Shown: one piece after another, positions 14,679 through 15,372 of the stretch
Layout of the letters: every line of letters begins with the position of its first letter
Position numbering within the stretch: position 1 is the stretch's first letter
From: JACMJP01 sp046160675
Lineage (GTDB): Bacteria; Bacteroidota; Bacteroidia; Chitinophagales; BACL12
Assembly (NCBI GenBank): GCA_046160675.1
Contig: JBJXHH010000032.1
Location: 1 to 15,372, forward strand
Direction: 5' to 3'
DNA: 15,372 nucleotides
Position numbers and translations under genes: made by a program
Notes under the pieces: generated by a model
The model's input: only the letters and a program-made list of their open reading frames with translations
The model's database searches: none
Told to the model about the DNA's origin: nothing

Positions 14679-14702
14679 GGTTTGAAAAAATTTTTCCTTA
14701 CC
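14679..14702 (-). promoter_or_regulatory. Imperfect dyad between the two unknown paralogues
   Basis: On the minus strand, GGTAAGGAAAAATTTTTTCAAACC is split as GGTAAGGAAAAA and TTTTTTCAAACC. These half-sites can pair at 10 of 12 positions (one G-T). The dyad fills most of the 42-base gap between the two genes. It may be an operator, a weak terminator or an A/T-rich coincidence. Confidence 0.25.
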
Positions 14703-14708
14703 TATTTT

Positions 14709-15311
14709 CTATTCATCGCCCGATGAATCTGCATCATTCTGATCTGTTGTGCCTTTGCCCTTGGTGATGGTTTTTGCTGAATTTCTGATTTGAACCTCCA
14801 CAAGGTTATATGTTGATGCATCAGGATTATCATCACTCCAATCAAAGAAACCTCCAGTGCCTGCGGTTTCATCAAGGAAGAATGTTACTTTATGATTTAC
14901 CTGGTCAAGAAGCTTATCAGTAGCACTCAGAGAATATCCCGTACTTGTATTTACAACAGAGTAAATTTCAGACGAAGCTGTTGGAGTATGTATGTAAACA
15001 TGTGGCTTGTAGGGATTTTCTGAAAAATGCCCCGAATTTACTTTAACAGTTGTACTACCAACCAGTGTACCTGAAACTTTTGTTTCTACCCTTACTTTTG
15101 TGTATGATACGTCATTTCTTAGTTCTCTTATTTTAGGGCCTACGGTGCCTGACCCTGCAGAAGTTATGGTACAAACAACAATTAAAGTATTGTTTTGCAC
15201 AGTTTGGGAAGTCGTAGAGGCAATGTTGAAATCACCGCATTTTATATACACGGAAACTTTTTTTGTATTACCAGATTCATCTAAATATACATATGGTTTT
15301 GATGCTATCAT
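14709..15311 (-). CDS. Protein of unknown function, tandem paralogue B (two repeat units, conserved C-terminal tail)
   Basis: I do not recognise this 200-residue protein, a paralogue of the gene at 14031-14666. It has no signal peptide or membrane segment. Unit one (5-100) begins KPYVYLDE and unit two (102-190) begins KPHVYIHT. Each has an AGSGT/AGTGG turn (52-56, 150-154) and a strand VRVET (73-77) or VEVQI (171-175). The linker SGHFSENPYKP (93-103) parallels the paralogue's SGFSANPNKP. The C-terminus TKGKGTTDQNDADS (183-196) is identical to that of the paralogue, with a further acidic SGDE. The rest of the sequence is much more diverged, so the tail is under special constraint. Start ATG 15311 is chosen because the M-x3-KPY beginning matches the paralogue. 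Another copy could lie right of the window. It might be the first gene of a run that includes the two-component system. Confidence 0.75.
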   Translation of the reverse strand: MIASKPYVYLDESGNTKKVSVYIKCGDFNIASTTSQTVQNNTLIVVCTITSAGSGTVGPKIRELRNDVSYTKVRVETKVSGTLVGSTTVKVNSGHFSENPYKPHVYIHTPTASSEIYSVVNTSTGYSLSATDKLLDQVNHKVTFFLDETAGTGGFFDWSDDNPDASTYNLVEVQIRNSAKTITKGKGTTDQNDADSSGDE

Positions 15312-15372
15312 ATAAATTATCTTTTGTGGATTTGTTAAATAATATTTCTAATACTCCTGTTTGCATTCAGGT

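Noticed and set aside
14031..15311. RiPP precursor peptides with conserved recognition sequence
   Set aside because: The proteins are about 200 residues with folded-looking repeats, the conserved part is C-terminal where RiPPs usually vary, and no modifying enzyme is visible nearby.
15312..15372. Promoter or further gene right of the last unknown protein
   Set aside because: On the minus strand I find no TAnnTTTG box and no coding signal in these 61 bases; a 4-bp CCTG/CAGG inverted repeat there is too short to support a call.
1..15372. CRISPR array, tRNA, insertion sequence or integration site
   Set aside because: I saw no direct repeat series, cloverleaf, transposase motif or flanking inverted repeats anywhere in the window.

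Overview
The window comes from a bacterium of the phylum Bacteroidota, probably a gliding or chitinophaga/saprospira-like environmental lineage. Several signs agree: AT-rich DNA, few recognisable Shine-Dalgarno sequences, promoter-like TAnnTTTG boxes, a GldH lipoprotein, a PorP/SprF-type outer-membrane protein, and two secreted enzymes ending in type IX secretion (T9SS) sorting domains. I cannot name a genus from the sequence.

Left part (1-3160, + strand) is a housekeeping/gliding block: the last 44 codons of a UDP-glucose 6-dehydrogenase, DNA polymerase III delta' (holB), the Fe-S protein RicT/PSP1 and the gliding lipoprotein gldH. Neighbours at both ends of this block overlap (ugd/holB and ricT/gldH). 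A hairpin and a TAnnTTTG box between holB and ricT suggest a transcription break there.

Middle part (3241-10153) is a sulfatase locus. Two large paralogous sulfatases of the iduronate-2-sulfatase-like type each carry a signal peptide, a PKD domain and a T9SS C-terminal domain. They flank a minus-strand exodeoxyribonuclease III. The second sulfatase is followed by a lipoprotein formylglycine-generating enzyme (SUMF1/FGE) that keeps both catalytic cysteines. The logic is self-contained: the sulfatases need a formylglycine made from the Cys of their CxPSR motif, the FGE makes it, and T9SS exports or displays the product. A PorP/SprF-family protein (10260-11270) with a strong terminator closes the plus-strand genes.

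Right part (11346-15311) is all on the minus strand. Read in the direction of transcription it holds two tandem paralogous proteins of unknown function (15311-14709, then 14666-14031), a TPR-containing sensor histidine kinase and a NarL/LuxR-type response regulator. Gaps are 42, 44 and 67 bases, so these could be one transcription unit. The two unknown proteins each contain two copies of a roughly 95-residue beta-rich-looking unit and share an almost invariant C-terminal tail whose codons have diverged. This is the least explained part of the window and the best candidate for an undescribed system.

No stretch longer than 300 bases lacks a gene. I saw no tRNA, rRNA, CRISPR array, insertion sequence or att site. 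The 61 bases right of 15311 hold no gene or clear promoter that I can see; the promoter of the minus-strand cluster probably lies beyond the window.
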